A stretch of DNA of 64,000 nucleotides, from the NCBI GenBank assembly GCA_007674295.1, contig CM017450.1, positions 124,001 through 188,000 of the forward strand, in the 5' to 3' direction. Positions 63,320 through 64,000 of this stretch are shown here, piece after piece (position 1 is the stretch's first letter; every line of letters begins with the position of its first letter). The DNA comes from Antonospora locustae. Its lineage: Eukaryota > Microsporidia. The notes below the pieces were generated by a model, which was not told the DNA's origin, did no database searches, and worked only from the letters and a program-made list of their open reading frames with translations. Made by a program: the position numbers and the translations under genes.

Positions 63320-63401
63320 TGGCAGCGGTGGGATTCGAACCCACGAACTCGTTGAGAGCAGATCTTAAGTCAGCCGCCTTTGACCACTCGGCAACGCTGC
63401 C
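63320..63401 (-). tRNA. tRNA-Leu (anticodon UAA)
   Basis: Minus strand, 82 bases with a long variable arm typical of leucine tRNA. GGCAGCG pairs with CGCTGCC; the T-arm is GTGGGTTCGAATCCCAC; the anticodon arm is GCTGA-CTTAAGA-TCTGC, with TAA in the loop. The arm has one U-U mismatch at its middle pair. No intron. Confidence 0.92.
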
Positions 63402-63717
63402 CTAAAAAAATAGATTTTCATTAATTGAATTTAATTTAAAAATGTATAATGTCCTGATATGTTTGCATACAATCGCATCACAGTTATTAACTGAGCACAC
63501 GAACTCTTTGTAAGATGTGCTTCCACTATTTGCAGTACATGATGTGGTAAAGCGAGAGTGTATATGCATTTGTCACTGCTCTTTTTTCAGTGTGTGGTCT
63601 CTTTATGTCGTGTATGTCAAAAGAAGAGGGCACCGGGCTTCCGACAGCGTTTTGTGATATTGGCAATGTTCCATTATTGTTTCAGAGAAGGCATAAAAAC
63701 ACAGCGGCTTAGCACCC
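63402..63717. other. Spacer before the last gene
   Basis: A+T-rich near the tRNA, then mixed. Contains a TATA-like GCATAAAAAC about 20 bases upstream of the next ATG. No gene supported. Confidence 0.45.
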
Positions 63718-64000
63718 ATGGGACATTCCGAATGCAGCTGCACAAGCGAGTCTGTGGACACATGTCCGTCTGAGCGCAGAAGACATGGTGACAGCAGAGA
63801 GTCGAGTCTTTGTCTTGACGGATGTTGCCAGAAGAATGATGAAGATGGTCGTGTAAGGTTATGCAAAGACGAGTGCATGGCTGGCATCGCAGGCATCAGC
63901 AACTCGATGGTGCACACAGGTAGTGTGCACACAAACAATGAGGTGCTTGTGAATACAGAGCAAGGTTGTGCAGGTGACAGCGATACCATACCACCCATGG
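63718..64000 (+). CDS. N-terminal part of an unrecognised Cys/Ser-rich protein (3' end outside window)
   Basis: An ATG at 63718 with CCC directly before it opens a frame to the window edge, at least 94 residues. The sequence is rich in Cys, Ser, Asp and Gly (MGHSECSCTSESVDTCPS, LCLDGCCQKNDEDG, RLCKDECMAG) with no signal peptide. No family. A minus-strand frame over the same region is rejected because it lacks a start signal and its composition is atypical. Confidence 0.5.
   Translation, partial: MGHSECSCTSESVDTCPSERRRHGDSRESSLCLDGCCQKNDEDGRVRLCKDECMAGIAGISNSMVHTGSVHTNNEVLVNTEQGCAGDSDTIPPM

Overview
The window looks like nuclear DNA of a microsporidian. It is not bacterial: it holds two eukaryotic tRNAs, a TFIID subunit, SF3a2/Prp11, Rpp21/Rpr2, Ykt6, Hsp70 and an ATP-dependent DNA ligase I. 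Genes are packed tens to a few hundred bases apart, the proteins are short for their families, and start codons carry C-runs and AAATTT-like boxes close upstream. A paired pyruvate dehydrogenase E1 alpha/beta without E2 or E3 fits the lineage reported for Antonospora (Nosema) locustae. The genus is inference.

Left gene block (1-21484): end of an unknown protein, a small basic protein, phosphofructokinase, Ubp14/USP5-like deubiquitinase, Rtf2, ribosomal protein S14, a basic protein, Rpr2/Rpp21, a membrane-anchored kinase-like protein, a membrane protein, E1 beta facing E1 alpha, Chk1, a Utp4-like propeller protein, a nucleotide-sugar transporter with a decayed tandem paralogue, TAF9, two unknown small proteins and DNA ligase I. 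Base composition shifts toward A+T from about 16.5 kb.

Central region (21485-45228): about 23.7 kb of very A+T-rich DNA with no convincing intact gene. At its centre are two inverted arms of about 4.29 kb (25636-29930 and 32972-37265), nearly identical where compared, around a 3.04-kb core. Each arm ends at both sides in the 3' tail of a dead, 5'-truncated non-LTR retrotransposon whose protein resembles the C-terminal endonuclease region of R4/Dong-type elements. Other degenerate tails, an 86-bp inverted repeat pair, a 23-bp palindromic pair and a telomere-like GGGTTA stretch lie in the flanks. The layout resembles inverted-repeat regional centromeres of some fungi (Candida tropicalis, Komagataella, Schizosaccharomyces), so a candidate centromere is the main hypothesis.

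Right gene block (45229-64000): Swd2/WDR82, a very small ORF, a divergent USP7/Ubp15-like deubiquitinase, GID4/Vid24, a secreted protein with 22 DEK-based tetrapeptides, a TBC Rab-GAP, tRNA-Gly(GCC), an eIF3g-like RRM protein, Ykt6, Hsp70, Cia2/MIP18, an eIF4E-family protein, a proline-rich unknown protein, a Mon2-like HEAT protein, Prp11/SF3A2, tRNA-Leu(UAA) and the start of an unknown protein. Most genes are housekeeping; neighbours do not form operons, and both strands are used in mixed order.
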